DNA of 64,000 nucleotides from Paracyclopina nana (lineage: Eukaryota; Arthropoda; Copepoda; Cyclopoida; Cyclopettidae). Positions 11,901-22,310 of this stretch are shown in pieces. Within the stretch, counting starts at the first letter, position 1, and every line of letters begins with the position of its first letter. The notes beneath the pieces were generated by a model, which saw only the letters and a list, made by a program, of their open reading frames with translations, did not search any database and was not told the DNA's origin. The stretch is from positions 124,001 through 188,000 of the forward strand of contig JAGUCH010000005.1 in assembly GCA_019096065.1 (NCBI GenBank), given 5' to 3'. The position numbers and the translations under genes are program-made.

Positions 11901-14900
11901 GCCATTTGGGCATAGGTTTCCACACTGTGTCCTTTAAATAAACATTACTTAACTTAGGCTATTATTCATCAAATTCCTACGACCTGAAAGACTATGTGTC
12001 CAACTATGGTTTCTGCCCGTCTGGCTCTATCAAACTAAGCACACGTCCAACAATAGACATAGATGCTTACCCAAGTTGGAAAGGTATTAAAAAAATCATC
12101 TAAACACTCTTGTTACTGCTATTGCCTTTATTTCATTTGTAGTTACTGCATTCACCCTTTATCTGACAAACAGCAAAACCCCAGAATACACTTGGGGTTT
12201 ACGCTTTGAATTTAATCCATCATCGCTGATTGAAGTTGATTCAACAGGCTATGTTGAATTAAGCAAAATCACAAATGTTCCAACTCTTGAAAATGGGAAA
12301 ACAGCAAATTTTGAAATATTTTGCACTCAAGATTCATTGAAAATCTTTGTTAATGGAGCCTTTATAGCCAGCTCAAGTACATTTCATCAACAATCTGGAG
12401 GCATTCCAACAATTAAGGAGATAAAATTAACTCAAACCTACCCAACATCATATTTTACATTCTCATCAATGACCACCTCATACAGTAAAATTATTAACAA
12501 AATATTACTCTTAAGAAGGCACCAAGCACAATTAAATTTTCTAGTTCCACCCTTTGGAATAATTGATGTCTTCAAGCAAGTTCAAAATCCAAGCCCAGCC
12601 AAAAGACCAGAGCCTTATATTTATGGAAGCTATGGTTACCCAGTTAATATGAAGAAAAACTTCGCTCTCTTGAACATCTATGAAAAAGGAGTAGCTCCAA
12701 AACAAAATGAAACCATCTACATGCCAGTGCAAGCAGCTCAACACTGTTTTATGTAAGATTGCCCTTCAACAAATTTTAGGTGCAACAGTAAATTCAAGAT
12801 CAACTAAGAAGGCCAAGATTTTAGAGCAGATCATTTCTCTTAGTGGGCTTCTACTAGCATACTTTCAAGGTTCAAAATGCCCTTGATTAATGTAGCCCAT
12901 GTATTAGCAATTTTGAAAATAGACTTATAGCTTGAGCACATTTCTTCTGCTAAACCCTACATAAAGTCACATTTCCAATGTTTCAACATATACTATTTGC
13001 CTCATAGCAACCAGCATGGAGGAGTTCAGTGTAAGCTCCACCAAGCTATTTACAATAAAAACTATTTGTCATCTGGCTTTGGAGGAGCTGATGGAGGGAA
13101 GTATGCCGTGCAATGCAGGGCTGGTTACAGTGCTGTTGGCAAAGTGTGCTTAGTTCTGCCCATTGGATCAGACCAAGTTATAGCAAAGGCATCACTAGAT
13201 TGCTCAGACCAAGGAGCTACACTCTATGCACCAATAGACCAGATTCAAAATACCATCATGGCTGGTTTGATGCAGAAATGGGCAAGAAAACATAACAATA
13301 CTAAAGTATGCAATGATTTATTTAACAAATCTTTTTTTAGGGAATTGATGAAATGTGGATTGATGTAAGACGAGAAAATGGGGTGTGGAAATCAAAAGGG
13401 AAAACCCTGAATGGCTTCAAGGCTGATTGGGCATCTGGAGAACCAAGAAATACATCAGGATTGGATTGTGCCATTGTATCAAAATCTGCAGGCTTTGCAA
13501 TGAAAGCTGAGAATTGCAAAACTCCAAAAAAGTACTTTTGTATGGCTCAGAAACCAGATTGTCCAGAAGGATTCACATGGCTACCATCCTACAATCAAGG
13601 AAGATCATGTTTTAAGATTGCTGGTCCAACTTTCAATGAATTTAATGCAGCCAACAAAAAGTGTCTCAAAGAAAAAACTCGGCTAGCTACACCAATGACA
13701 GCCACTGACTTACAAGCTCTAAGTCAGTGGATTCCATCAAGTGGATCATTGGCATCTAATGGTGGAAAATATGCTGATGTCATTGCTGACTTTTCACTTG
13801 GGATGTTCCAGACAATAAATGCAAATCAAAAGTTTCTGTTTGTGGACAGGTTAACAACAACAGTGGCTTGCAGACTGATTCTAACTTCAAACTACTTTTT
13901 TCAGGTCAGCCATCATTGACTGGGCAAACTTCACAGCACTATGGTCAACCTCCAACACATATTATGCTAAAATAGTGCTCAACTATGGCCTGAGTCCATC
14001 TTATGGGAGCTACAGCAGATCTACTTCATACACATCAAGCCAAGCTATCTGTGAATACACTGAGTGCTCCACCAGTGCTGGTACCAATTGCAGGTACCCA
14101 TTCAAATACAAGGGAAGGATGTATGATACTTGCATCACCATTGATGGAAAAGGCACTGCACCAGGAACACCATGGTGCAGCACAGCAATTGATGAGCTAC
14201 AAAACAGTATTGCTGGGAGTGAGCAAACTTGTACAGCAACTTGCCAAAGGATCACTAACTGTCCAGTGGGGTTTTTGCCTATGTATCCTGACAATACTTG
14301 CTACCAAGACTCATCTTCTACCACTTTTGATGTGGTTCAGTCATTTGCTGCTGCTGAGGCAAAATGCGCTGAGCAAGGAGCAAGGCTCTTCAAAATTAGA
14401 TCAACAGCTTCAATAGAGCATTTGAAGAAAACCAGGGCAGAGTATTTTGTCAATTCAGACTACATTCCATCCCAGACCAATTCAATGGTTGCAATAGACT
14501 TAAAATTCATGAAATTGGATGCAGATGCATCAAGAAAGCTCTATTACAGGTGCAATAATTTTGTTATCAATACCAAACATTCATTAAGCAATTTTGTTTT
14601 TCTTCTAAGTGACATGAGTCCAGTTGACCCTCAACTTGCAAAGCTACTTGTTTGGAAAACTGGATACCCAGTGGATGATCCTACTTTTACATGCATTGCA
14701 TTATTCAAGCTAGAGCTTATAAATGTGCCCTGTGGTGATGAAAACTATTACTTTGGCAATGTGGTCAATGCAGTAGACACTCCAACACTGGGATATTTGT
14801 GTGAGGCAAGAGTGAATAAGGCTATCAATTCACCAGAATCATGCTCCTTCCCATTCATTTACCAAGGAGAAAAGTTCACTAGCTGTGCCTTAAAAACAGT

Positions 14901-17900
14901 TCCTGGGTTCAATCCTGCAGGGAAACCCTGGTGTGCAACTCTGACCGACCAAAACTCCCTTGTGGTTCCAGGAAAATGGATTCTATGTGAAGATGAAAGG
15001 GAAATAATATATGATGGAGATGGAGCCGGTTACCAATGTCCAATGCCTTTCATCTTCAACAGAATCTACTTTGATTACTGCACAAAGTTGAAGCCCTCTG
15101 GAGCTGTTGGGTTTGCTCAAGATTACTGGTGTCCAGACCCAAAATCTGTGGGAATCAACAATGTTTACACTACTTCACAACCAGTAGGAAAATGCACTGA
15201 ATTTCTGCATCCTCCAGGTAATAAGTGCAAAAAAGAAGTCAACTGTTTCTACTTTGAGCACACAAAAAATTGCAGAAAATGGATGTGCTGAGTTGTATGA
15301 GCCAATATCTGATAAGATTTGTGTAAGAATCTCGTCTTACAAAGAAACATATGAAGCAGCACAAGCCAAATGCAAATCTGAGGGTGGATTTCTTCTCTAT
15401 GACATTAATGCCATCATCCATGTAAGGACAGTTCATGTAGAATAATGCTTTGGTGTTATTCAAATATCTAATTCTATAGAGTGGCCTAGAGGCTTTACTC
15501 AGAGAAAAGTATGTCAAGTATGCAAGATTCAAGGATGCTACAGGATTCTGGATGGATGCAGACTTTTCAGCAACATCAAGGTGGAAGTGGAGAAACCATC
15601 CCCAGGCCTTTAAAGGTTGGTCAAAATATCAGATAAAGACCAAACTATAAAGGCTTTATCCTTTCAACAGAATTCACAAGATGGGATGGCGGGATTGAGG
15701 AAATTGGTTGCAGTCCTTCAGCTGGGTGCAGTGAAACAGATGGTATTTTGTTTAGTGCCTTTTATGATTCTGCAAAAGACAAAGTGGCTGGGTCATGGAT
15801 TGCTAAAGACAAGTTTTTAGAGCAACCATATGTTTGCATGGCCAAATGCCCAAGATACTACACTTGGTTCCCAAGTATGATCAATTCACTCAATATTATT
15901 CCCTTAAATAGCATTGCATTTCTAAAGATGCTGGCAAGTGCTTGAAAGTAGTGAATGTTAAGGAAAGCAAAACAATTGGAGATGCAATGGTTCAATGCAG
16001 CATAGATAATGGCAGACTTGTATCACTGAAATCTTGTGCCACCATCAAAGCCTTGATGGATGAGCTTTTGCTACTTAAGGGACTTGTCAATCAAACATAC
16101 TTCTTTGGCACCTTTGCATTCAAAAGTGGCAAGGGTTCATCCTACAGGAATTGGGAAGACAACTCCATCATTGATGCGTAAAGAAATACTCATCATCCTA
16201 TTCAATTTCTGATTTCTTTGCTTTTCATAGCCTTGGAAATGGAGTTTTTGATCTGGAACCATCAGGTGGCTCACTCTGCAACTTTGGTCCTTTGGATTCA
16301 TTGTCCAGCTCAAATGGAGCTGAATCTTTCATGGCTCTTAGAATAGAGACTGCTGCACAGCTACAGCTAGAAATAACAGAGTTTAACATAAATGACTACA
16401 CATTACCAAGGAAAAAAGCAGGCTACATATGTGAAAAAGAAGGTAAGAAGTTACATCACAGCGAAACAATAATTCCAAGAATTTTATCCAGAGTTGTGGG
16501 GCTGTCCTGAGGGCTACATCATGAATCAAGGTCATTGCTACAAATTGTTCCGCAATGGCATGGACTACATTGATGCTTTGTTTCAATGCCAAGAAGACAA
16601 AGGTGCTCTAGCAACACCTCAAACATTCACCCAAGCAGAGTTTTTAGAGAGCTATGTTAGTCACATGGATAGGGTGGAAAACATTACAGACCAAGAAAAG
16701 AAAATATTGCTTGGTTTCCGCTTGGAGGATATTGATGATGGCTCCTACTTCCAAAAACTTGATGGCCATGGACTGGGCACTTATGCTACCCAAGATGGTG
16801 ACTGTGTGGTGATGTCTATGGATAGCTCTGGAGTGCACCAAGGATGGGAAAGGCAGCAATGCAACATACCTTCGCCTTTCATCTGCCAATTTTGTAAGGC
16901 ATCCCACTTTTCATTTAGAATGTACACCTATCATGTCTAATTTTCACATAGATGAGACATTAAGTACCAAGTTCATACCATATGTCAAGGGACCCACTGC
17001 CATCTTGCCACTGAATAAGAACATTGCTGCTAAAAATGTCATTGGCTCAGATGTGGCAACAAAGGTACAGAATGTGGGCTGGGACACATTATGGGCACCT
17101 TCATATCAACTGGGAAGCCCTATGTTTTCAAAAAAGCTTGCTCACTCATCTTACATAACAGCGGACTTGTCTTCAAAGTTAGCAGACCTGAAAGCATTCA
17201 CCATACTTCTTTGGGTGAGGCCTTCATCAAAAACCCCAGGAGTTGCTTTGGTGAATATGCGAAACAAGCCTTCTAGAACAACAATTGCAATTAAATTACT
17301 TTCAATTTAGAGTGCCACCCATAATGGTTTCAGCTTTAAGTTACAAATTGGAGAAACTGTAGAAGTCATATACAAGGACAGCTCAACAGAGGATAGATTT
17401 GCAAGCATTGGTAAGAATAATGAAAATAGACAGCAAGGGCACATTTTTAAACCCGATGACTTTCAGATGCAAACAAGCTGGCAATCAAAAAGTGGAACTT
17501 TGTTGGAGTGACAATTGATGCTACATCCCATCAAAATACAATTTTTGTCAATGAAGGATATGGTTTTGACGGAACTAGCATCAACATCAATGGACGATTG
17601 AAATTCCACTCACTGAGCACCTATGATTGGATACCAGAAATATTTCAGTCTCCTGTGATCCTTGGATCAGATGAAGCAGCATCATCACTTGATCCATTTG
17701 ATGGATCAATTAGCTGCATCCAATTTTACAACTATGCTTTGGATCCAGCTACAGTTCACCTCAAAAAGTTTTGCCCAGATGTGCCTGGTGCTAATTCTCA
17801 CAAACAATGCTTACCTGGTTATGTCTTTTTTCAAGATCAGTGCTATAAAGTATCTCTAAGCATTTCAACTTTTGCTCAAGCAGAGAGCTTCTGCATGCCA

Positions 17901-20900
17901 GACTTGGACAGCTCTTACGAGTCCCAACTCATGTTCACAACAAACCCAAAGCACTGGGACTATGTTGCAAGATTGGTTGAAGATCAAATAGGTGCCACAT
18001 CTTATTGGGCTGGTATATCAGATAGGGATGAAGATGGCTACTTCATCACCAGCCATGGAGAAAACATGACCAGTCTGTCCAACTTCTTTGCAACTCCTGG
18101 AGATCAAGCATCAACCTGTGGAGTTGTAAACAAAGGGACCAATGGCTACCTCACCACTGGGTACTGTTTGGACAAGAAACCTTTTGTATGTTCAATGAGG
18201 CCCCTCTATGCAAAACCAGACTACCACTGCCCATCTGGTTTTTACCCTTATCGAGGTACATGCCTATACCCAAGCAGAAAATCAGTGTTTTATGAAGATG
18301 CAGTGGTTGAATGCTCAAAAGTGGGCTCCATTTTGCTGCCTGTCAAAGACATTGAGCTCTATGAGTTTCTGAAAATATGGGCCAGTGGAGAGGTGGGGGC
18401 TGACACATGGCTGGGTGTGCGCAAATTCAAGTGGAATCAGTTTTACGATGATGATGGCTCCCTGCCTCAACCCCTCCAGGAAACAATAACAACTGACCTC
18501 ACTTACTCTGATGGATCACCGTTTGACCCTGATACTCAGTTCAATTTTGGGTTGAAAAAGTTTGACACTGATTGCTACTATTTTAAGCAAAGTGCTGAAT
18601 TTGAGCTGAGAGGAAGTTCATGCACTAAGGAGCGATCATTTGTTTGCTTGTGGAAAGAATATGACTGTCCAGCCGGTTATTCTTATATTGGCCAAATTTC
18701 AGATGGCAGAACTTGTCATGGGACACCTTCAAGCGCAACAGACAATTTCTATGATGCCACTTGCCACAGCAACAATGATTACCTAAGAGAGAGATGGACA
18801 CCAGAAACACCTTATTTCCTAGACCGATTCAGAAGGCTTCATGCCATGTAAGTAATAAAGTATAGCAGTAGTTCACATTTCTCATCATTATGTTGATTTA
18901 TTAGGGACATGTCTGTTTGGACAGATGCATCAATGGATCCTCAAGGGGATTGGTTTTACAACTTTGAATTCAGTATGCCAACTGCTCAGTTCTCTGATAT
19001 GAGGCATTCTGTTGAAGGAACATGGGTGCCGCCCCTATCAATACTAGATGTCAATGGAACAACTGATGGCTGTCTAGAAATCACATCAAATGGACTGCTC
19101 AATACTCGCATCAAATCTGAGTGCGACACAATCCAACCAACTGCTTGCAAATATACTGGTGAGCCTATTACAATGCTAAATAACCACATAATGCTAACAT
19201 GCTTTTTTCTTCCAGCTTGTCTGACAACTCAAGGGAAGAAGTGTCTATTCCCATTCCGCTATCACAATGACTCAAATCCTGACCTAACATACAAGATTTG
19301 CTCATCACTTGATGTCTACAGACCATGGTGTCCCACAAAGCTAGATGCCAATCTCAATGTTTTGGAGTGGGGTGATTGTTTGGAAGACTGCCCCAAAGAA
19401 CCAGTCATGTCTGTTTGCTTGGAGGAGCCAGAGTTTCCCATCAGCTCTGATGGCAGTGATCATTCTGTTAACTACACCTCAAGCTATGAAAAGGGGTCAA
19501 AAATTGTCACTGATGAGGTAGCCATGAAACAAAACACTACTTTGTAACAAAAGTTTTAACATGTTTTTAGCTGGACTATGTTGCCTTCACTTGTCCTTTG
19601 GGATATGTATTCCAAGGCACCAATAACATTACTCATTATGCTCTCTGCCACAACTGGGAATTTATCTATTTGTATGACCCAGAAGTTGTTTGTATTCGTA
19701 AGTGCAATTTTTGCTTTTTCAGCTTTGCAAAATAGTTTTAAACACTGCTCATTTTGAATCATAGCTGTGGAATGTCCACCTGCTCCAACCTTTCAGCCTA
19801 ATACAACTGTGGGTGAAACTACTTGGGATGCAGATACTGATTTGCCAATATATGGAGCAGTGGCTCAATATTCTTGTCCAGAAGGATATGTGTTTCAGAT
19901 TTACCAAGACTTTCCAGACCCAGACATAAACTTTGGCCTTGTAGAAAATGAAACAGCAGTGATCAACATCACTTGTGCAGCATTTGGAGACTGGAGCCCT
20001 AAACAAGTTCCTAAATGCATTCGTAAAATTCAACATACTAATTACACTTTAAATTGAAGGCACTAGATTGACTTTCATTTTAGCTAAAAATTGTACAACA
20101 CCACCTGTTGCGGTACCAGAGAATGACAAGGGAATGTCTAATTGGAACAATGTCAGTCAAAGCTATGGAACCAAGATACGCTATTACTGTCCCAAAAATG
20201 GCTGGGGATTTCCATCAAATGGCCTGTCTGAGGTTTTCAATGAATGCCAAGCAGATAAAACTTGGACACTAGAAGAAGTAGAAACTTGTGTTTGTGAGAA
20301 CTTAAAAAAGCCAATTTTTGGATGAGCTTTAGGGGTTAAACTTTTGACCTGTTTCTCTAGTGCTGCCATGTCCCAAGATGCCACCAGCCAAGCCTGAAGG
20401 TGGGTGGTTTTGGTATGGTTTGGAAAATGCTAGATACAAGTGCCCAAATGGATACCAGTTTGAGAAAGGAAATTACCCATATTGGTATTCAAACTGCACT
20501 GTTGCCAAGACATGGGAGCCTTTAGAAGCTGAGAAATGCATACGTAATTCAGTCTCAATAAATGTTTGTCAAGCTCCCTTGAATTTCTTCTTAAATAGCT
20601 CGCAAATGCTTGACAGAGCCTCCAGAACCATTTTTGGGCATTGACCTGATATGGCCAGCAAAAAATCGAGAACTAGGAAGCATGCTCACTTATGTTTGCC
20701 CCTACAGAAAAGGAACCCATTTGCAGCAACTGAAAAGTAAGCTTTAGGCATTATATATCATTATGTTTTGATAAAAAAACGTTTATAACTCCTTAGATCA
20801 ATATGTCCACTGCATTTGGGACAAGGACACAGATAACATGGTTTGGTGGCCAACATTCATTGAGGAGTGTAACAGTAAATATATTTTTTTACTCTTAATA

Positions 20901-20966
20901 ATTCATTTATGCATTGCAGCTAATACCTTTTCACAAATGCCATTGCCATTATCCATCTTCAAATAA
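5521..20966 (+). CDS. Gene B: giant secreted mosaic protein (CTLD, PAN, WSC, F5/8C, FN2, LamG, CCP)
   Basis: This gene is complete, with about 40 exons and introns mostly of 40-250 bp. The chosen ATG at 5521 opens a signal peptide (MAMANLIVILSILWSSLH) that aligns with the start of gene C; an in-frame ATG at 5527 is the exact equivalent of C's start. The modules in order are N-terminal module, CTLD-1, unassigned module, PAN/apple, WSC, CTLD-2, F5/8C-like, galectin-like, CTLD-3, CTLD-4, FN2, CTLD-5, FN2, FN2, CTLD-6 to CTLD-8, LamG-like, CTLD-9 to CTLD-11, FN2 and five CCPs. The last exon (about 20921-20966) gives a tail ending PLPLSIFK and TAA. There is no membrane helix or GPI-type hydrophobic tail, so the protein is predicted to be secreted. 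The CTLDs mostly keep the structural Cys/Trp pattern but lack complete EPN/QPD and WND motifs, so Ca2+-dependent sugar binding is doubtful. One intron carries a 979-bp tRNA-bearing element. The molecular role is unknown. Confidence 0.82.
6369..6992 (+). other. Gene B CTLD-1
   Basis: Three exons together encode a C-type lectin-like domain. It begins GYCSMGMMTAPSGKKVCFAN, carries an acidic/aromatic middle (SNWDNNYYFYVG), then FWLTDPKDAIDRS, and closes with NYKFVCELK. The Cys spacing and the closing F-V-C-E signature are typical of the fold. The EPN/QPD and WND calcium motifs are absent. Confidence 0.65.
7042..7700 (+). other. Gene B unassigned module
   Basis: The exons encode a stretch including GMFYYQKSPCGLNVSLP, YLFGCSLVTDATIPT and a segment with FGSANLDNIHFYTPQK. 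It is conserved in gene C (about 25140-25785) with the same exon layout. It has few cysteines and looks beta-rich. I do not recognise a named family. Confidence 0.5.
7739..8206 (+). other. Gene B PAN/apple-like module
   Basis: Two exons encode a segment whose core is NIEHCARLCLLSRSCDMFEF followed by SSTTCSFY. The C-x3-C, then C, then TTCSFY spacing is that of PAN/apple domains, which mediate protein or carbohydrate contacts. Gene C keeps the same core (NIEECSRICLISRSCDMFEY). The join runs across the intron at about 7925-7983. Confidence 0.65.
8790..9212 (+). other. Gene B WSC domain
   Basis: The two exons read DAGCYKVL, PAWCITKCLQSSDTKRFA, then (exon 2) LQNGMDCFCYENLP and SCSIGCKGTNNSYLCGGPSA, ending VSVY. 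This matches the WSC pattern GCY, C-x3-C, FALQ, CFC, C-x3-C, CGG, SVY, with all eight cysteines in place. WSC domains are extracellular and putatively carbohydrate-binding. Gene C has the same module at about 26873-27314. Confidence 0.8.
9980..10045 (-). pseudogene. tRNA-Cys(GCA)-like sequence
   Basis: On the minus strand the D-arm TAGCTCAGGGTATAGAGCA is followed by a perfect five-pair anticodon stem TTGGA/TCCAA enclosing ATGCAAC, giving anticodon GCA (Cys). The T-arm and acceptor stem do not pair well, so this is probably a degenerate or element-borne tRNA copy and not a working gene. A parallel copy is at about 42501-42570. Confidence 0.5.
10116..10188 (-). pseudogene. tRNA-Lys(CTT)-like sequence with Pol III boxes
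   Basis: On the minus strand the sequence has an A-box match (TGGCACAATGG) and a B-box match (GGTTCAAAACC), with an anticodon stem CTGGG/TTCAG around loop CTCTTAA, giving anticodon CTT (Lys). The acceptor stem pairs poorly. The intact A and B boxes mean polymerase III transcription is possible. The matching copy is at about 42356-42429 in the other element. Confidence 0.55.
11065..11574 (+). other. Gene B F5/8 type C (discoidin)-like module
   Basis: The two exons encode RFIEITFSSQIVISGLKFEM, KFTLLVEEAG, then FQPIAADRIRLEVEDGANE and DLKIEILG. The pattern 'ITF+hydrophobic, KF+L, F-P-I-x-ADRIRL, L-K-I-E-I-L-G' is characteristic of coagulation factor 5/8 C / discoidin domains. Gene C has it at about 28733-29250, split by a longer intron upstream. 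Confidence 0.65.
12142..12485 (+). other. Gene B galectin-like jellyroll module
   Basis: The exon encodes AFTLYLTNSKTPEYTWGLRF, then ANFEIFCTQDSLKIFVNGAF and IPTIKEIKL. The 'FEI+F...KIFVNG...F...IP.IK.+.+' layout resembles the F-face strands of galectins. The galactose-binding H-NPR/W-E-R residues are not visible, so any lectin activity is unproven. Gene C has it at about 29535-29879. Confidence 0.5.
13010..14080 (+). other. Gene B CTLD-3 and CTLD-4
   Basis: CTLD-3 reads CRAGYSAVGKVCLVLPIG, SLDCSDQGATLYAP, MWIDVRRENGVW, GEPRNTSGLDC and closes KKYFCMA; the EPR here is the closest thing to an EPN motif in the protein. CTLD-4 reads CPEGFTWLPSYNQGRSCFKI, ANKKCLKEKTRLATP, and continues across an intron (about 13852-13906) to AIICEYTE-type closing residues. 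Near-identity with gene C begins inside CTLD-4 at about 13685. Confidence 0.75.
14071..15215 (+). other. Gene B FN2, CTLD-5, FN2, FN2
   Basis: The first FN2 module (about 14071-14250) has CRYPFKYKGRMYDTC and PWCSTA. CTLD-5 (about 14251-14820) starts CPVGFLPMYPDNTCYQD and ends LGYLCEAR. Two more FN2-like modules follow, with CSFPFIYQGEKFTSC/PWCATL and CPMPFIFNRIYFDYC/YWCPDP. FN2 modules typically bind collagen-like or choline ligands. A 60-bp segment at 14550-14609 can be read either as coding or as a GT-AG intron. Confidence 0.75.
15275..16893 (+). other. Gene B CTLD-6, CTLD-7 and CTLD-8
   Basis: CTLD-6 starts NGCAELYEPISDKICVR and ends PYVCMAK. CTLD-7 starts CPRYYTWFP and continues across a short intron (to about 15928) into NAGKCLKVVNVKESKTIGDA, closing KAGYICEK at about 16440. 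CTLD-8 starts WGCPEGYIMNQGHCYKL and closes SPFICQ. All three have the CTLD cysteine/aromatic frame but no complete calcium-site motifs. Confidence 0.75.
16950..17796 (+). other. Gene B LamG-like (concanavalin-type) jellyroll
   Basis: The exons encode KAFTILLWVRPSSKTPGVAL, a short exon with NGFSFKLQIGETVEVIYKD, and a longer exon with KKWNFVGVTID, NEGYGFDGTSI, PVILGSD and FDGSISCIQFYNYALDP. This is the pattern of LamG/pentraxin-like jellyrolls, with the strand 'W-x-F-V-G-V', 'ILGSD' and the closing 'G-S-I-S-C-I-Q-F-Y-N-Y-A-L'. Genes A and C carry the same module. Confidence 0.75.
17800..19160 (+). other. Gene B CTLD-9, CTLD-10 and CTLD-11
   Basis: One long exon (to 18848) holds CTLD-9 (CLPGYVFFQDQCYKVSL to KKPFVCSM), CTLD-10 (YHCPSGFYPYRGTCLYP to RSFVCLWK) and the first half of CTLD-11 (YDCPAGYSYIGQISDGRTC). 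The second exon (about 18905-19158) completes CTLD-11 (TDGCLEITSNG to PTACKYT). CTLD-9 has YWAGISDRDEDGYF, the conserved WxGL-like core. These residues are almost invariant between A, B and C. Confidence 0.78.
19216..20966 (+). other. Gene B FN2 and five sushi/CCP modules with C-terminal tail
   Basis: The FN2 module has GKKCLFPFRYHND and YRPWCPT. Five CCP modules follow on separate exons: about 19410-19696 (FTCPLGYVF), 19765-20026 (YSCPEGYVF), 20085-20300 (YYCPKNGWGF), 20362-20541 (YKCPNGYQF) and 20602-20877 (YVCPYRKGTH). Each has the expected Cys, aromatic-C-P-x-G-Y and terminal W-x-C signatures. The last exon gives TNTFSQMPLPLSIFK and a stop. Confidence 0.8.
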
Positions 20967-21275
20967 GGTAATTTGCTTTTATAGATAAGTATTGATCACC
21001 AGTTATTTTTAAAATATGTATGACAATAATTTTCTGTCTCTTGTGAGCAACTATACAATCATATAACCTAAATCTTGTTCAAATATTAACAGAATGTTTT
21101 CACCCAAGCTCTTGACTTCAGGTTTAATGTAATGATAAGGTTATAGTCCTAGTTTGAAAGCTAAAAATGCAGCCAAAGAGTAACCATCTTCTTGGTGGTG
21201 ACCATTGGAAGGCCAAGGTATGAATGTTTCCATATTTCTACTTGCCTATGTGTGACAAGGTCTTTGAGACAGCTC

Positions 21276-22005
21276 TACTGGCTAAAGGCTAATCGGTAAA
21301 AGGCTAATTGGTAAAAGGCAAAATGGTGAAAGGCCAATTGGCCAAAGGCTAGATTGGTGAAAGGCTACCAAAAAGGCTAAATTGATAACGGTACAAGACA
21401 TTTAGTGACATCTATTTTGATCATTGAATTCCACCAATGAAACTCAGCTGTATCTTAAAAATGTTGAGCAAAATAAATGGTTTTCATTGCCTAATTTTCC
21501 TCATAATTTGATAAAAACAGCTGCTTTGCTATAATTGTTACGGGTTTGCTAAGCTATTTTACCTTAGCTTAGCTTCTTCTGGCAACATTAGAAAGGCCTA
21601 GTGTCTTGAAAATAAATTAAAGTTATTTACTTTGGTGACAAGAGAATCAAGTCTTGCTTATTCTCAACAAGCTAAATCAGCTTGGTTAGTCAAGTCAGTC
21701 AAGTCAAGTCAAGACAAGTAAGTCTTGTTTGTAAAATGTTCCTTTGTACAGATCCAAGTCTTTTTAGGAATTCCTAAGCTAGGCCCAAAAAAAGCAGTTT
21801 AAACTGAGACTTTTAAAACTAAAAGATAATGATATATCACTTGTGAACCAATCAAACATTTGCACTCAAAAACATCTGCTTTTGGCCTTTTAAATATAGC
21901 CTTCTACCAATGCAGCCTTTGCCCAATTGGCCTTTTAACAATTGGCCTTTAACCAATTAGCCTTACACCAAATAGCCTTTTTGCCGATGAGCCTTTAATC
22001 AGTAT
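21276..22005. mobile_element. Element bounded by inverted arrays of short repeats
   Basis: The left end (about 21276-21390) is an irregular array of 11-14-bp units of the type AAAGGCTAATTGGT. The right end (about 21890-22005) is the same kind of array in inverted orientation (ACCAATTAGCCTTTA). About 500 bp of non-repeated AT-rich sequence lie between them. This looks like a non-autonomous element with subterminal repeat arrays. No protein is encoded and no family is assigned. Confidence 0.5.
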
Positions 22006-22102
22006 ACCCATAGAACTAATTAAGTAGCAGTGCCCCACTTCTTTTTCATAAATTCAACTCTCTTTATGAGTCAAACAATTTAAAGCATGGTAAATACGAA
22101 TT

Positions 22103-22310
22103 GAGGCCGCTCAAAACTGCAAATTTTGGCCGCTCAAAGATTTCTACTTGAGGCTGCTTAAAGACTTCTAATTGAGACTGCTCAAGAATAAAAACTGAGG
22201 CCGCTCAAGACTACCAATTTAGGCTGCTCAAGACTACAAATTGAGGCTGCACAAGACTACTAATTGAGGCCGCTCAAGACTACAAATTGAAGCTGCTCAT
22301 AACTTCAAAG
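22103..22310. repeat. Minisatellite, ~25-bp unit, about 8-9 copies
   Basis: A unit close to TTGAGGCCGCTCAAGACTAC plus a few bases is repeated about eight or nine times with mismatches. The inner GGCCGCTC/GGCTGCTC word is the most constant part. Confidence 0.75.

Noticed and set aside
22103-22310. CRISPR-like array
   Set aside because: Units are contiguous and imperfect with no unique spacers, so this is a eukaryotic minisatellite.
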